The translations under genes were made by a program, and so were the position numbers. Source: Cyanoderma ruficeps (lineage: Eukaryota > Chordata > Aves > Passeriformes > Timaliidae). Taken from it: 64,000 nt of DNA. The notes beneath the pieces are model-generated. The model worked only from the letters and a program-made list of their open reading frames with translations, ran no database searches and had not been told where the DNA came from. Every line of letters begins with the position of its first letter. The first letter of the stretch is position 1. The stretch covers positions 1,639,350 through 1,703,349 of the forward strand of contig VZDJ01000223.1 of assembly GCA_008694505.1 (NCBI GenBank), in the 5' to 3' direction. Positions 12,101-27,100 of the stretch are shown piece after piece.

Positions 12101-15100
12101 TAAAAACATCTGGACAATATTTCCAGGCTGACAAACTTTAAGGTATAAATGACACACAGAATTTTCTATTTGGATAGTGCTTTCATGTTTGCAGGCCAAT
12201 ATTTCAGTTTATATATTGGGCAAATTACTGTTTTTGTTAATCTAATTACTGATTAACTCTTCTGGGGATCACAACATCCCTCAGGATTTTTAAAGCAGTT
12301 ATTAAGGACAAAGGGGTTTGCCTATTACAGTCATCTCTATTCAAGGTTAAAGAATATCTGAACATCTCTCAATTAGAAGGAAAAGTCACCGAGTGGCTCT
12401 GGAATAAAAGTGTTGTCAGTGAGAGTGTACCAGGACACAAAGGCTCTTTGAAGTGCAGCTCTTTAATTACTCCCCCATGTCTCTGCAGTCATTATCCTTA
12501 GTCCTTTCTTTTTGCACTCCAAAATAAGTTTTTTTCCTTCCAGGCACTGAATTATCTTGGGATTCAGCTCACAGATGATCAGCAGCAAGCCCTAAGGCAG
12601 CAACTTCATCAAGATTCTAAAGGAACAGTGTCTTTTGGAGGTAATAATTTGTTAATTACCATAGAAAATAATAAAAAGTAGGAATACAGAAATGATAGAT
12701 AATAACCATTAATATATTTTTTGGCCGTATTGGGTTGCTGCTGCAAATAAAATGATAGTTTGAGGCAAGAACCTTATTTTACTGTATGAAAATAAGCTTG
12801 AAGTTCTGAAACTAAGTAATAAGAATGCAAATCACAAATTTATCTGATCAAGAGAAGCCTTAGGAGAGTTTTATTTTGTGCTCACAAAATCCTTAATTTT
12901 TTGTTCAAAAAATAGGCAATTTTTTGAAACGGTAATTTTTTCCAAAACCCCTGGGAGAGTTTTGATGGTTAAAGAGGCTTCTTGAAGCAAGTAAACTGAT
13001 GGATCACTTAACTTTAATATGTGGGAAGCAAGAACATTTCAACTATTGCATATAGAAACAGGCTTGCAGGGAGACCATCACAATTCTTCCAGCTAAACCT
13101 AATTCTGATGGGAATGAGTTGCTTCTGTTGCAGTTTTTAAATTGCCAGTGTCATCAATCAAAATAACAATTTTGGCTGATGACACTGGCAATTTAAAAAT
13201 TTTTTCAGCAACTGTGAGACATGATGGTTCTGATGCAAATTTCACTTTTTCTCAAGCCTGTGAAAAACACTAGTGTGTGAAAAATAATATTTTGTACTTA
13301 AATATCCAAAAAGATGTTCAGCTAGAAAGATATTGAGTATTTTATCTGATTTTATGTGGAGTAAAGTGACCTTTATATTTCCACCTTTCTGTCATAGTGT
13401 AGCGAAATTTTTAAATTCAAAATGGATGGGTAATCCAAGTCATGTTGATTGTGCATGGGGAACTATTTGTATTTAAAACTTTCAGCTTGGTCGACATCAA
13501 TTTTACCAAGCCTCTATCAGGGGTTTAAAGGGCCTGAAAAGAAAACCACGAGCTCTGAGCTAGCAGGAAATTTTTCCCTTTTCCTGTCTCCTCTGGTAAG
13601 ATCAACACGTTGGTACAGGCAGGTGTGTGTACCTGGTGTGCAGATTTATTTAATTTTTTTCATCTCCCAAATGCACAACCTCTCAGGTACTTTGAAAGGT
13701 GAACTTCACATTTGTTTGCTTTTCTCCTTCACAGTTTGATTTGAGGCTATTTCATTCCACGACGTGTTGGGGCGTTTTTATTCTTACCAGCTTTACCAGC
13801 CCTTTCTCCGTGTCGACATCACTCGGATTTTCTTTCTTTCCTTTCGAAAGCTTGAAGGGCAGACAGTGCATTTATCAGAGTGGCTGTTCATGGTGATATT
13901 GGCATTTCTGTTGCGTCAGTGATCTGGTACTAAACTGAACTTCCAAAATCTGAATTGTTTTGGTTTTTTTTTTCCTAGATTTTGTTGAAGTTTCAAGGAA
14001 TCTGTTGTCCATGCACTCAAATGCAACTGATGGTGGACACAAATCTGTGACTTTTGGGGTCAGTGAAGTTTCCAGCTTACAGGAGTCCCAGGTAAAACAT
14101 GTGCCTGCTCAGTGTTTTAACAGTTGGGAGGAGATTGTTGGGGAGTTTATTGTATGTAAAATAACTCCAAATCCTGGGCAGATGTTTCAAACAGCTCCAC
14201 AGCACAGGGTTCTTTAAGATAATCTAGTTTCTGTGAAGCTTTGTTAAGCAGCCTAATTTGCAGAAAGCAATTAATGTAATTAAATTGTGGTTTGTTGTAA
14301 GTCTGGACAACATTGATTTACTGAGGTTTCTTAATAATTTGGATTGTTATAACCTGTGTGAGTGAGAAACAATTACTGGGCCCAGTGATTTGAGTTACTG
14401 CTACAGTGAATATCATTTTATTCTAGAGGTGACTTTAAAAAAACAACAATTTTGGTATATGAACACTAAAATAAAATGCCTTATTATTTAAAATATTAAA
14501 ATAGTAATGTATCCTTGATACTTTTGAAAACACTTTATTAACCCGTTTTAAAAGGAAAAGTAATTGTTCATTTGGAAGATAAGTTGGTTAAAATTTTATG
14601 AAACATTTTTAGCATTTTCAGATATATAAATCGTCCTAAAATTAAGGTTTTCCTCTCATTTTATTAACAAGAACTTTTAATATAAAATGTTGAAGGCTAT
14701 GGAAGACACAGCAACACGTTCTAACCTTATGTATTTGTGTACACACAGTTTGTAACCTGTGATTCCTTGGAGGATGATGTGGAAAAACTTCAGAAAGAAA
14801 GAAACGAAGCTTTAAAAGAAATTAGTCAATTAAAGGTAACACTTAATTTTTATTTGCTTTAAATTATTCAAGAGACTAATTTTTTTGAGCGTGTAGAGAG
14901 TAATTTACTGGGTTTTGAATTTCATGTGCAGTTTTTCATAGATAAATAGAATGGCAGTGCAAACAGTCCTCATCATGTTTGGAGATTGCTTACAATATAT
15001 TTGTGGAGACAGTGAATTTTAGGCATTATATCGAATGCTAACGCATTTTTTAGTCTGATCCACAGAGAAATGAGACTGAGCAGACATTTCACAGAAGTGA

Positions 15101-18100
15101 ATTTGGAGAAATTACTGATTTGCATGGCAAATTTTATTTAAAGATGTGTGATGCTAGTAACTGCAGAGTCTGAGTGCATGCTGATACTTCTGAAAGGAAT
15201 CAGAACTGGAGGATAAATTAATCTGTGTGCAAAATTAATACGTATTTTCCCAGACATTAAAAAATTCCCAAGTCCTAAAGCAATAAATAAAATTTCTTAA
15301 TACCCCAGGTTGCTCCCACATTCCCATAGTCCTGAATTTCTTTTTTAACAAACCATAAGATAGGAAGTTCTGTATTCAGCTTACATAACTCTGCTTCTTG
15401 GGCAGGATTACTGAGCTTGGGATAAAGATAATTTAAAAAATTGCCCCTTGGCCCAAAAAATTTCTTGCTGTAAATTACGGAAGCGTTGGGTTGAACAAGA
15501 ATTCTTCTTCTGAGAGCTTTGTATTGAAAGGAAAAAACCCCATTTACACTGAACACAGTGAATCCTGACCAGAAGTCCCTAAATTGCTGATGTGGAAAAC
15601 TGACAATGATCAATCTATAATTAATTGCCTCGCATATCCTAGAAATGTTCAGCAAATAATTCTAAAATACTCAAGAAACTTAAAGAGCATCAATGAACTC
15701 ACAGAAAAGTTAACTTTTAGAGATGGTTTTACCACAGGTTTTATAAAAGCTGGTGATAGAAGTTAAGTTTTGCTATCTGTAGTTTTGAAAGAGCTAATTG
15801 CTTTAGGACCAAAACTCTTTCTCTTTCAAACTCTTATTCTTTGTTTTTTTAACAGGAAGAATTGTCTGAATCTGTGAACTTGCAGAAACAGTTAACAGAG
15901 CAGCTACAAGCAGTCAAGCAAGTATGTTGAAATCTCTAAAAATCATAATTATTTAAAAAATTTTGATTGTTTTTTCTGGAAGGGAGAAAGGATGCTTTTT
16001 CTCTTGCTGCTCATACAGACTATACTTTCACACTGATTTCAGCACGAAGTGGTTCTTATGTTACTACAGAGCTTTTGATTAAAAGTGGAGCACTGATCCT
16101 TCAGTTTTTAGAGCAATATTCTATTTCTCTGCTATTGAACTGAGATAGTAACTCTGAGACCAGCTAGATCAATGAAGTGGGATAATGAGGTAGTAGAACC
16201 TTTCTAGTCTTGAGTGTTCTGGAAGAGATTTTGCTGTTCTTAGGCAACACTTGCCTAATTTACAGTCCTAACATTAACTACTTTATATGTCAGCCAGTCT
16301 TAAGTGTGAAAGAAATTACCAGGAAAAAAAGTTGTAGTCAGGGTTTTCTGAGGAAAGACTTGTTTCTGCCTCCAAATCTATCTATAATTATGAGCCAATA
16401 AATCAGAATATTTGGTTTCCTTGAGTCTCTTAAAGGAAATTCCCAATTAAATGTAAGTCTCGTGTCATTTATAGCCTGGATTCAAAACCAAGGAACTTTT
16501 CTGTTTCTCTCTTCCTCCTGAACACCCTGTCATCTTTTCCTTCTAATGACCTGGCTGCTTTTCTTCCCTCCTGCACTGCTGCATCTAGTCTTGGCAGATT
16601 TCTCATGTCAGATGTCATGTAAAAATGCAAGATAAAGTTTAAAAATCCCCTGTATTAAGATTAGTTTTATATTTTTGCTCATAACATACGTTGAACACCT
16701 TCATTATCACCTTTTATTCCTCAACTGTACAAGAGCTTGCTTGGAAGATTTTTCCATCTAGTAGTGTGTTGTCTCCCTGTGTACACTGTGGAAAATAAAT
16801 TGGGTTACCTTCTGGATAAAATTTTAACTGGAAGATTGTTCCAGCAATTCACTTGAAGTTCCCATTCTCTAATGGGTTGAGTGTGTTGTTCCAGACCAGA
16901 ACACTTGTTCAGTGTATTAGTCCAGACTAAAGCTATTTCAGGGTACAATCCCCAGGACAAACCTGCTTTTCCTGGGAAGGCGGCCTTGCACAGGGCTGAT
17001 TTGAGATGTTTCAAGTGGCAGCAGTGCCCATTTGCCACCACTCGAGGTCCTCCCACTTTTATTTTTCTCAGGTACTGCCTTATGGTGGTGAAATTCAGCT
17101 TTGCCCTCCAAACCTCCCAGGGATAAATAGATTATCTTGCAGGCATTGAAGGGGTTCCATAGAGTGAAGTGAAAGAGAAATAATGAATTAGATATAATTA
17201 TAGCATTGTGTGATCTATTTTAGGAGATATAAGTGGGCTTTTAATGGACATTTTCTTCTGTTTATACTTGGTACATGTTCAAGTGTTTTATTTCTATTAT
17301 TATATATATATTTCTCTTGATTGGCATTGAGATTCATGGTGATAAGTTTTTTAAAAATAGGCTACTTATAGTACAAGTTTCTGTTTAACTTATGGTGTGC
17401 ATTCCTGCTTGAGCTGGTTAGTGACAGGAGTTAATGAGTATATTATTGAGCCCTAATGACCTGATTAAAAGTAACAAACAACCAAAGTAAACAAAAACCC
17501 CAATTTAAGTCTGTGCTTCCTGTCTCCTGATTTCATTCTCATTTAAATGTTCTTTAAAAATGACTGCTTTTCTGAAAAAACAAGGTTTTAAATGAGGATT
17601 GAAGTTACCACACATGTATTGGGGTACATTTTGCGGTATTTCTCTTTTCTACTAATTGTGAATTGCAGAGATTACAGATTAATTAAGACAGGGGTGGAAA
17701 TATTCTGGTTAATGAACATGTTTTGTTAGCACCAATTCATTAAACAGTTCTTGACTCACTAACTAACAGCATTAATAAACTCTTAAGATTAGAAGTGCTG
17801 CTAAACTTGCAGTGAGATAGTAATTATTTTCCAATACTGGTATGTGACCATTCAAATTCATTAATTGATCTATTTTTGCTTTGAAGTTGTGACATAGCAC
17901 TGTATCTTTGGGGCTCCCTTGAAATCATATGTAAGCTGAAATTGGCTCAGAACACAGAAGGGCAATTTTGAGTACCTGAAGCCTTGGCAAGAGCATGAAT
18001 GTGAAATCTGTAACGATGTCTTCTGTCTTCCTGGAGGAGTTGGACTGGATCCTGTGCTGCCCGAGAGTCCTGGGGTATTTCAGCCTGAATGATCCCTTCT

Positions 18101-21100
18101 GTACTGCAGCTTTTTCTGGGCAGTTTCTGTCAGCTGGAGCACTCAGCCAAACGCAGGAAATGGGAGAGGTTGTAAAGATAAGATACTGTTTGTGGTATCC
18201 CAAACTCCTGCACTTGGTTCATAAGGCTGAGATTTGCTACCCTTGGTTGTTTTCTCTGAGGGGAAGAGAAGGGCTTTGAATGGCTGCTCTTTTGGAAGCG
18301 GTGTCTAATTAATTTCACCCTGCCTGAAAGAGGCATTGGGTTTATTTCATTAGGTTTTTTTGTTTTAATACGTAGTAAAGTTACTCAAAGTTCTTTTAAA
18401 GGATGATTTCAACATACAATTTTTGTAGAATTAATCAACAAGTTAGTAGTACAGTTGATTTGTAACTGCAATTTTCATGTGGTTTAAAAGAATATCTTAG
18501 TTCTGGTGTTTGTGGTGGCTGGAATAAAACTTGGACAAAACCTTCTGACACTCAAATTTATCCAAGGAAGAAATAGAACCTGGCTTGGGAAGAAACCTGT
18601 ACCTTGAAATTGCTTTTTTAGGGATTCAGCTTCTCTCCTCCAGCTGTTAATTCCTTGTTGGCTGTAGTGGTTTCATACCAGATCAGGACAATGGTCCCAT
18701 GAGGAGTTTACATAAATGAAATATTAGCAGCTGCAGATCCCCTACCTGTTGCGTTTTAGAATCCTAGATTGGTTTGGATTTGAAAGGACCTCAAAGCTCA
18801 TCTCATTCCACCTCCCTGCCATGGAGAGGGACACCCTCCACTATCCCAGCCTGCTCCAAGCCCCATCCAGCCTGGCTTTGGACACTTTTTCATACATTTG
18901 GGTGGGACAAGAGCTCATTTTGCTGAAGTGGATGTTACCCATCAGTTCTTCACTGCTGGGGGCCCCTTACCTGCCTGGTGAGAGGACCCACTGTGTCCTC
19001 ACAGTGCCATCTCCAGTAACTGGAGAATGGGAAAACCTGATGGAATCACTTCCCTTTGTGCCCCTCTGCTCCAGCAAACAGCTCTGGTGTGTCAGACGAT
19101 TTTGCTAATTCAGTTGTAGTGTGTAATTGTTTCATTGTAATGTAAGAAGCCATTGTTCCTTAATTATTCCTTTAGGTCTTTCACTGTTGAAATCTGGTCA
19201 TACTTAGTCTGCTATTACAGAGAAATTAATATTCAACAACTGGGGTTCTGAAAAAACAATGGAGGAGTAAAGGCAATTCTGGATAATAAGAGATTAAACC
19301 TTTATCTCAGGGAGGTCTTCTTTCAAAAGGAAGACCTCCCTTTTCATAATAGCAATTTTCTATTCACTTTTCTCATGTCAGTTTATTTAAATAATTCCCG
19401 AGTGTGGGGTTTTTAAGATGCCACCCTTTTTCAAGGCCTCTGTGTTCATTTATATTAGTCAAACTTAACGTCAGAGCATCACTTTTGTCTCCCAGAGTCT
19501 TTTTCCCACCTCCAGCCTGTTTCCCAAGGATGCCTTTGCTGCTGAAGGTTCCCAGCTCATCCTCTGTAGGAGCAGGGCCCAGCTCTTCTTGCTGTTGACT
19601 CATTTTGTTTCTTACAGTGGCAAGAAAGTGCCCTCCCCAAAGGCAGTAATTTTGACCTCTACTTCTGTAGGTTGATCATTTCTTAGAAGTCCCTGTGTTC
19701 CCTGAATTGTTTCTAGGAAAAAGGAATGCCACCAGCAGCTTGCAGGAGGAGTGACTGCTGTGCTCTCAGGGAGTGTGAGCAGCAATGCCCCTCACAGTGC
19801 TCTTAGTGCTGTAAACACACAACTGTGACCCCAACGTGAGGAGTAACACACATGTGGAGCAAGAAGCTTGGCATGAGTCTGTGTTTCCAGGTGCAGGTGG
19901 TCCTTGTGTAGTTCCAACGCTTCCAGAGGAAAAAAAAGAAAACCATTCTTCTTGCTGTCAAATTAAAGGTCACTTAAATGGAGCTCGTAGTGCTTGTGCC
20001 CTGTAACAGAAACCTCAAAATTATACAACACCGTTGTTACCCGTGTTCACTAGTGGTGTTGCTGTTCTACATGTGTGGTTACTTCTTCTACTGCTCTATT
20101 TTCTGAGATCCCAGGATGTCCCTGGCCATTATCCAAATTGGTATTATATTGCAAAGATAAGGAAGATGATGTACTGGTTGTATGTCACTGACATTAGCTG
20201 ATTTATGGCCTGGAATATAGTGTTCATTAAGACTAACAGTGTAGAGGTTAAAAGCCATATGAAGCTGAGATTGGTAGAGCATTTTACAGCAAGAACATTA
20301 TCACAAAGTATAGGGAAACGTGACTTGAAGGATATTGATTGTACAGAATAAACGCTTCTATGTTAGGAAATAATTAAATCTGCTTTTTTAACTGACTTCT
20401 CTGGACATTTCTATTATGACACCTGTTACATGCAATTTCTTCCACAAAACAGGAAAATCTGGTCATGTAGGTTTTTTAGGAACAGCAATTTCAAGCCTAG
20501 CTTCTAGAAGGTTATTTCCTCCATGTTAAAGAGTCATAGTGTGTTCCTCCTCTACACCCACCTGTTTTCCCTCTAGTTCCATTCCCAACCAGGATAAAAT
20601 TAATATAAGATGTAACAGGTAGACCAGGAATAGAATATTCACGGAAGTATTGTTAACTGAGCAACTTCTACAAAAAACTTCTGGCTCTGTGAATTTGTGT
20701 ATTCAAATCTGATAAATTTAATTATTCAGAAAATTGACATAAAGTGACTTTTCCTACAGATTAATTAATAGCTGAGGGAAAAGATGGTTTAGTGGCTGTG
20801 GTGCCAGTGAGCCTGTACATTTTGTGTGAGCAGTTTGTTTGTTTTATTCCTAGATGAGTGTGTGTTGTACAGACCTTTAGTCTGGCTTTCTAATTTACTA
20901 ATCAAAGTTAACTTCAATTCATATTCACTCCTGAAATGAACTGAGCAATATCTTTATTGAAGGGAGATTTTGTAACATTTAGGGATTACATTAGCTGAAT
21001 TAACAGCTAACAGTTTATGATCTTCTGTTTTCTGTACATTATTTATATATAAAAGTTTTATCTAACACTCTTCTGTGATAATCCAGGATATTAGGAGCTA

Positions 21101-24100
21101 ATAGGAGCAAGAACTAAGCAGAAAAATAGATTTTATAAAAAGTACTTATTCTGAGAAGAGCGTGGACTGAATACTTGAATTAAAAGTCCATCTACATGAT
21201 GTGTGAGCTGTGACTAGAGTGTGAATTCAGGCAATAATAATGAAATTAAGTAACATCTCATTAAGGTACTTTTTTGGTATGGAAGCAATGGGGCAAATCA
21301 ACAGCATCTGGTGCATTTCAAGAAAATCTGTCATTCAAGTAGATTTTTAGTAATTGTAGAACTTGTTATTTAATTTATTAGGAAAATGATGTCTCTGTAC
21401 ATACCTCTTTTTCATTTGCACTTCATATATTAAAAATTAGCAATTGAGCCCTCTAACCACGAAGACTAACGGGTAGCCCTGATGCCAACTGCAGTGCTTA
21501 TGAGCTAAATCTGTTCTTTTTGGTAGCTGGAGTTGTAACTTTTCCCCTGAATTATATAACCTGCAGGAAGCCAAGGCAGCCGTGGAGGAGACCAGAGCCC
21601 TGAGGAGCAGAATTCACCTTGCAGAGGCTGCACAAAGGCAGGCCCGGGGGATGGAGATGGACTATGAAGAAGTGATTCGCCTCTTAGAGGCTGAAATTGG
21701 AGAGCTGAAGGCTCAGCTCGCTGAGCATTCTGGCCAAAATAAAGTAAGCAAAGCCTGCTAGAGTTACCATGGTTTCCTTGCTGTTGTCATGTATCTTGTT
21801 TTCATTTTCTTTTCATCTGCTTTTCTAAAGTAGGTCACTGTTTGTCTTGTATTATTCAATAACTGGGATGATGTGTAGCAAAGGGGGTAATGTGAAGTGT
21901 TTGAGGCTTCCTTTATCCAGACATCTTTGGGCTGGAAAAACAGGAGCTCCCAGCATATGTGGGTTATAGGTCAGAATGGCACATCTCAAGCATTAAACAT
22001 GGAATAGTTTCTGGGCTGCAGATATATTGTTTTTAAAGACTGCACCTTGCATATATTTGTATGCTTTTGTATACTCGTGTGAAAATGGCCTTCAGGTTTA
22101 TGTTGCTGTTAGGCAAATAACAACCATGTAAAGTCCAGTCCTGTTCTAAAGTAAATTTAGATTTAATCAAGGTGATCATTTAAATGCTACTAATCCTGCC
22201 AAAAAAAAAATTAATTGAGCCTTATATTTTAAATCTACTTTAAATCTCCAGTGAGGCATTTCAGAACAAGCTAAGAAATAAAATATTTGATGGACTTCAA
22301 AATTTTTTTCTCCATAACTCCTGACTTGTGTTTTAGCAAGCAGGTTGACATTTGTGAGGTTATCTTGTTCTTCTCATGACAAAGTTTGGATATGCAAATG
22401 ACCCGGTGAAGAAAACCTACTCAAATGCTTTATTTCATCCTGAGAATTAATTTAATATTTCAAGACATTAGAATGTAAAGTCAAGCTCTCTGGTAAACAA
22501 GCTTGTAGAGAGCAGCTTAGCAAGTCCCTGTGGCTCCCAGGAGGAATTCCTCTCATTGATTGTGAGTGATGAGCTGAATCACACCCTGGACATTCTTTCT
22601 GAACATCTGGGTGAGATGCCCCATCTTTTATATCAGGTGTTCTTGCAGCGCTGTTTGCTTTCTAGATTTTACATTTCTAAATTTTAAGAAATTCAGAGGG
22701 TGTGGGTTGCTTTCCTGGAAGTTTGTTCCAGAGATTCTAGCTTGAGTTCCTGAAATTCTGACTAAGTACTACAATACCTGTGTGGAGATTTGAATCCCTG
22801 CATTTCTCACCCAAAAGAAGCAGTATCAATCAAGTGGGTACAAACTCCATATAATATCCTTTAGTCTCGTCCTGTTGTAAAAGGGGAGTCAGTTACAGGC
22901 ACCAAGTTTCAGGCAGGGTCACACCTGTTTGTATTTTTCTTTTCTTTTAATGCCCAAGTAAATCTGTCCCTAAAACACATCCACTAAACGGGATATAACA
23001 TATGTTGAGGCACAAATAAAAATCAGATTGGTCCCTCTCACTTTTTTAGTGTGAAAGGGTGAGGTCTTCAGCTGCTTTTTCAGAGTGGCCAGTGAAATTA
23101 CCAAAAAAAGGCGTCTGAATCAACAGATTCTTTGACATTCAGGGTGATGATGATTCTGCTGCTTTGTACAGTGTATGCAAACAAATTATTTACTTCCAGT
23201 GAAGTTAATAAGTGGGTTTTGATGATTATTTTCTAAGGGTTTTAGAGTAGGTTGTGGGCTTTCAGAACGATCACCTGCAGTGCTTTTTCTGTATTTTGGA
23301 GAGATCTTTCTACATCCTGTGTCCAGCAGGCAGCTGAGCTAAACAGACGTGCCCAGGTACACGTGAGGGTTTCACTCGTGGTCCTGTCACAGGAACAGTG
23401 TCAGGGACCCTAATGAAACCCAGAGCCTCCAGGGCAGGATCTAACAGGCCTCACATCTTCTGTACTGAAGGAGGGAGGGATGCATAGCACTGATCAATAG
23501 GTTATACAAGTGCATGCAGAGACTTCCTAGGGGGTAATTTCCTCCAAGATGTGCCATAATTGCTGTGTTGGCCAAAGGATGTATGGATGCAGACCAGGGG
23601 GCTGAGTTTGTTCTGGCTGTTCATGTTTTATGCTGAGAGATACTGTCACCATCAGGTTGGTATTTTTGATCCATTCATCAGTCAGTTCAAACTCTCTTAA
23701 TTTTCAGCCCTATCCCTGTTGTTATCTTCCAATTTTAATTGTCCTTTCTATCATTTGCCAAAATCTGTTGCAGTTTGGAGCTGATTTGCCAGCTGGTCAG
23801 GCATTCCAGTTACGTGTTTAACAGAAATGTAGAAAAACGTGTGTTAAACATTCCAAACACTCTGTTCACACCATGTCTCTGTGTGACCCATGGGAGGAAA
23901 ATTAACAGAATAAAAGCCTTAAAATACCTTTCCCAGGAGAACATTCAAGACTTGAGAAAGAGGGTTACAGTGCTTGACTGCCAGCTGCGGAAATCGGAGT
24001 CGGCCAGGAAGACCTTTGAGGTGGCCACTGAAAAATTGCTACAGTTTGTAGAGGTAACTTTGCCTTTCATTTCTAACAATGCCTTATTTGGAAAAGGTTG

Positions 24101-27100
24101 GTGTTGATGGTTGTAAGGAATGAGCATAGTAAAATGGCTATAAATTAGTTTGCAGAAACCCTTTCATTCCTAGAAATACAGATTGTGTGTAAGTGTACAG
24201 ATGCACAGGTTTACATAATCTTTGTGTTTTGCTATACTGGACAAATGAAAATGATCAGATAATTTTTTTCCATCTAAAATCTATCAATTTCTCTGAAACT
24301 CCTCAGAAGAAAAAGGCTAATATTTGAAAATTCTTTGGCATGTTATGAAACAACAAAAAAAGTGATGTTGTTATAGTTACTTTGTTTAAAGGGGTTATAA
24401 TATTTTGGTTTTTACTTTTGCACTTGTAGCTGGGAGACACTAGACTCTTTAATTGCAAATCAAATCCCTCACCCCCAAATAGAACAGCAAACTATAAGGT
24501 ATTAACTTTTTGACCGTGTTGATTTATAAACTGTTAACTTCTTGACTGTGACCAACAGGTTGTGCATGAAATACTTTCAGATAACTCTACTTCCTCAACA
24601 GTTTTAAGGTAATGAAATGGCAAAATTAATAGTGAAAAACTCTATTATTGTTTCTGAGTCTCAAAAAACTGCCTTGTTTTTTTCTATACTTTTGCAGTAT
24701 AGTTCTGAGTATCATTTTATTGAAGGAGAGGGAATGGCATGAATTATAAATTAGGCTTTCAGGATACAGCTTCATTAAAAACCTCTGAATTAAATTAAAA
24801 CAGTTAGTAATTACATAGCTATGATTATCTGGATGTTTCCATAAAGTAATTATAATGTACTAAGGATTAGTTAAAATGCAAGGAACTTTAACAGTGGGTT
24901 ATAATTTTTTAAAATTTTTTTTAGATTCTCCTAGGTGATTTTGCATCACAATGAATCTAGTAGCATATAAATAAATTGATAAAATGTGTATCCATTTACA
25001 TTTTATTACTTTTCTTGTTTAAAAAGCTGCTGGGAATATTCAAGAAGATTTAAGCAGCCTTTAGTCCTTCAGAAAATTGGCATGATTGTCCCTTATATAG
25101 CCCAGATAGCATTCCATTAATATTTATGTAACAGTAAAATTGTTCAGTCTCTTTCCTGCAGTTTTTTTCAATACAACTCTCAAGGAAATCAAATGTATTT
25201 AAGTGACGTGAACTGAAACTTTATTTCAAAAAACCTGTGCAGGCTCAGACCATCTAGGTTATCATAGATAATCAGTGAGATGCAGCTCCCATTGGCACTG
25301 CACACAACAATGATGTTGTCTGTTTTATGAAAGTCATAGAATTTATTTTAGTGAATGGATTAATTATCAAATACTAAGCCATGGTGACAAACTGACTCAC
25401 TAACAGCAGAGAAGATAAGAGTTGGGTCCCATGAAGCAGTGTCCCTTCTTAAATGCTGGCATGAAAATTCCAGTCAAGTTCCTTTCCTGACACCCACTGA
25501 GTCCTTGACACTGCATTTTGGGTTGTGAATGTTATTTGAACTGAACTTTCCAAATACCTTCATTGTTCAGCCAGGACTGCTGCTGGGGCAAACTCACTGA
25601 TTTGGGAGCGTGACTCTTTTTTGTTCATACAGTGAGAACAAAACCACTTAAGAAAAACAAGTCTACCTTATTAAAAGGAGCAGTTTCCTTTATCATCTGA
25701 CAAATAAACACCTAATTTTTTTATTATCTTAGTGACAGAAGAACATTGTCCACTAAAGCACTTCTGGCTCGTCTGGGAAGGGTCGGACCTACTGTCACAG
25801 CAGCTCTTGCAGCAGAAGCCAGGGACCTTGCCAAGTCTGTCCGTGCCATTTTGGAAGTTGATTGTGAGTGAGTGTGTCCATCTCTGTGTGCTTTGAACTC
25901 TGGTATCAGTTCATCAGCCAAGAAGATGGATAATTTCATTTAAAATTGGATGTGAGCTGGCAGAATAAATCATTCCTAGCGTGTAAGGACAGAGCAGGCT
26001 TGGTGTCAGCTCAGGATGCATCTTCATCAAACTATAATTAGAATATAAAGTTATTCCAGAGTACATTTCTTCACAGGAAAACTTAAAGCACATAATTAAT
26101 GCCAAAGTAAGGAACATGAAGATTACCAGAATCATGTAAAACTAGCAGAATTTCATTACTTTAATGCTCTGTTTTTCATACTGGAATACTTGCAAAATGT
26201 TATTCTGCTGGATTTACATGAACATGTATCAGAGTGTTTTAATGAAGATGTTGTTGCTGCAGGGAGTGAATGTAGGCAGCAGCTCCATTTGGAGATATCC
26301 GTGTATGTCCTCAGGTCATGAACAGAAATCTGTTCCCTTTGGTGAAAATGATGGTAGTTCATGAGAGGGACTGGAATAAACTGCATCAGTTGAAAATCTA
26401 AGAAACAGCCTTGAATTATCACATAATTCCCGGTTCAGATCATTGACATGATTGTGTATTTTGATGGTATTTGCCTATAGTTGAACAGGCATGTCAGTTC
26501 TAATCCAGCTTAAATGGACTGATTTACAAAAATGAAACGGAAATGGTACATCACAGGAGGTTTGGGAAAGGTGGTTAATTATGGTTGTCCATAATTATTG
26601 TATCAAATATTTGAATAACTTTGTTTAGGAATTAATATAGGAAGAGACTGAAAAACCGGTTGTTGAGAAAATAAGATGTGAAAAATAATTTTTTGACATT
26701 ATTTATGAAGCATTTATTTATTACTCTCTGACAAAGAAAGCAAAATAAGAAGATAAAATTTGTTCAAAAGTGTCCAGAATAATAGATTCAGAGTTACTGG
26801 TGGAGTGAAAAGAATAACAGCAACCAGGAGAGGAGATAATTGGTTTTCTACCAATGACAATCATAGTTCTGTCACACTGAATTGGTTTTATTACACTACA
26901 CAGGAAATTGTGCAAAGAAAACTTTTGGTTCTAAATGCAGCTGAATTCTAACATGTGGCTATGTCAAACATAATAGGTAGAATACATGTTAGAAAGCTCT
27001 GGAGCCACAGCAGGGATCCATTTTATGAACCTGAGGATTAAAAATAGGTCTGCAGAGAAGGATTTAAAGATTGAACGTCATCTTTCTGAGTTCATTCTGA

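Larger units (their letters stand above)
15922..21566. other. STXBP4 intron, 5.6 kb; one CR1 fragment and a small hairpin
   Basis: GT-AG intron. It holds a CR1 3' fragment (18758-18890), an 11-bp inverted repeat (19310-19340) and a short TA tract near 17300. The remainder is AT-rich unique sequence with no supported gene. Confidence 0.75.

Noticed and set aside
16180..16205. TGAGGTAGTAG, the start of the let-7 microRNA
   Set aside because: The match stops after 11 nt, and no complementary arm (CTATACAA type) follows within hairpin distance.
23739..24107. Open frame covering STXBP4 exon 16 with an upstream ATG
   Set aside because: Only 23937-24053 matches STXBP4 and is bounded by good splice sites. 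The upstream part is intron read by chance.
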